From NCBI GenBank assembly GCA_033558025.1, contig JAUCEF010000012.1, positions 1,736,001-1,800,000 on the forward strand: a stretch of DNA of 64,000 bases, written 5' to 3'. Position 1 is the first letter of the stretch. Every line of letters starts with the position of its first letter. The translations under genes and the position numbers were made by a program. This DNA comes from Phytophthora sp. 'mugwort' (taxonomy: Eukaryota; Oomycota; Peronosporomycetes; Peronosporales; Peronosporaceae). The notes beneath the pieces were generated by a model. That model was given only the letters and a program-made list of their open reading frames with translations, ran no database searches and was not told the origin of the DNA. Positions 63,841 to 64,000 of the stretch are shown here, piece after piece.

Positions 63841-64000
63841 TGCGCTGCTCAAAGGACAACACGGAATTGAAGAGATCCCGTTTGTGGCTCTGCTAGTCAT
63901 ATATGTAGCGGACGAAAGTATGTGAAGTGGTGCTGCTAAAGCGGTGGCAACTGGTCTACCAGGAAAAGTGACTACAACTTACAAGGTACCTTCGGCAGAA

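Larger units (their letters stand above)
59800..64000 (+). mobile_element. Copia-C retrotransposon, interrupted by Tc1, runs off the window
   Basis: Plus-strand order: gag-like (59812-60797) with a zinc knuckle, protease (about 60880-61050), integrase (about 61130-61980 and 63566-63840), continuing past the right edge towards RT. No LTR is seen to the left with confidence. A Tc1 transposon (61981-63563) divides the integrase. Stops and frameshifts are common. Confidence 0.75.

Noticed and set aside
1..64000. tRNA, rRNA and CRISPR features
   Set aside because: Scanned by eye for T-loop/anticodon patterns and regularly spaced repeats; none found apart from the tRNA-complementary primer site of Copia-A.

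Overview
The window looks like a transposon-rich, gene-sparse piece of an oomycete genome, most likely Phytophthora or a close relative. The reasons are a cluster of START plus FYVE-like zinc-finger proteins, a one-exon glucan synthase fused to a sugar transporter, oomycete-type initiator promoter motifs, few and short introns, and nested Gypsy, Copia, Tc1, hAT, Harbinger, pogo and Helitron relics. I see no bacterial features, CRISPR array, rRNA or tRNA gene.

Host genes I consider real: (1) a four-exon gene for a basic SCI1-like nuclear protein (2468-3668, minus); (2) four START/FYVE-like genes, two on the minus strand (23691-27152) and two on the plus strand (29343-32931), followed by a decayed fifth copy (about 33255-33560); (3) a 6.7-kb intronless gene for a GT48 1,3-beta-glucan synthase whose C-terminus is an MFS sugar-transporter-like domain (33713-40456, minus); (4) a codanin-1-like gene (50706-54878, plus) with an RRIT motif like the ASF1-binding B-domain. 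A SET-domain methyltransferase-like gene at the left edge (497-2318, minus) is frameshifted, and a longin R-SNARE (VAMP7-like) pseudogene lies at about 47.9-48.3 kb.

Repeat layout: 4.6-12.2 kb is a truncated Gypsy (Gypsy-A) carrying a nested Copia (Copia-A, 6226-11085). A second Gypsy-A copy lies inverted at 42.1-46.1 kb and keeps the empty site for that insertion. At 12.2-13.6 kb is a hAT-like relic. At 14.1-22.6 kb a chromodomain Gypsy (Gypsy-B) with matched 426-bp LTRs and a 5-bp target duplication sits inside a Copia gag gene (Copia-B). Gypsy-B itself contains a rearranged Gypsy (Gypsy-C, about 17.1-19.9 kb). The stretch from 46.6 to 50.5 kb holds Harbinger, VAMP and PIF1/Helitron remnants; 56-57.1 kb holds a pogo-like relic. 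From about 59.8 kb to the right edge is a Copia (Copia-C) whose integrase is split by a nearly intact Tc1-family DD34E transposon (61981-63563) with TIRs of about 210 bp and a TA duplication.

The conserved genes form two gene islands (23.7-40.5 kb and 50.7-54.9 kb) between blocks of nested, mutated transposons. All calls come from reading the translations and DNA directly; no database search was run, so family names rest on recognised motifs.
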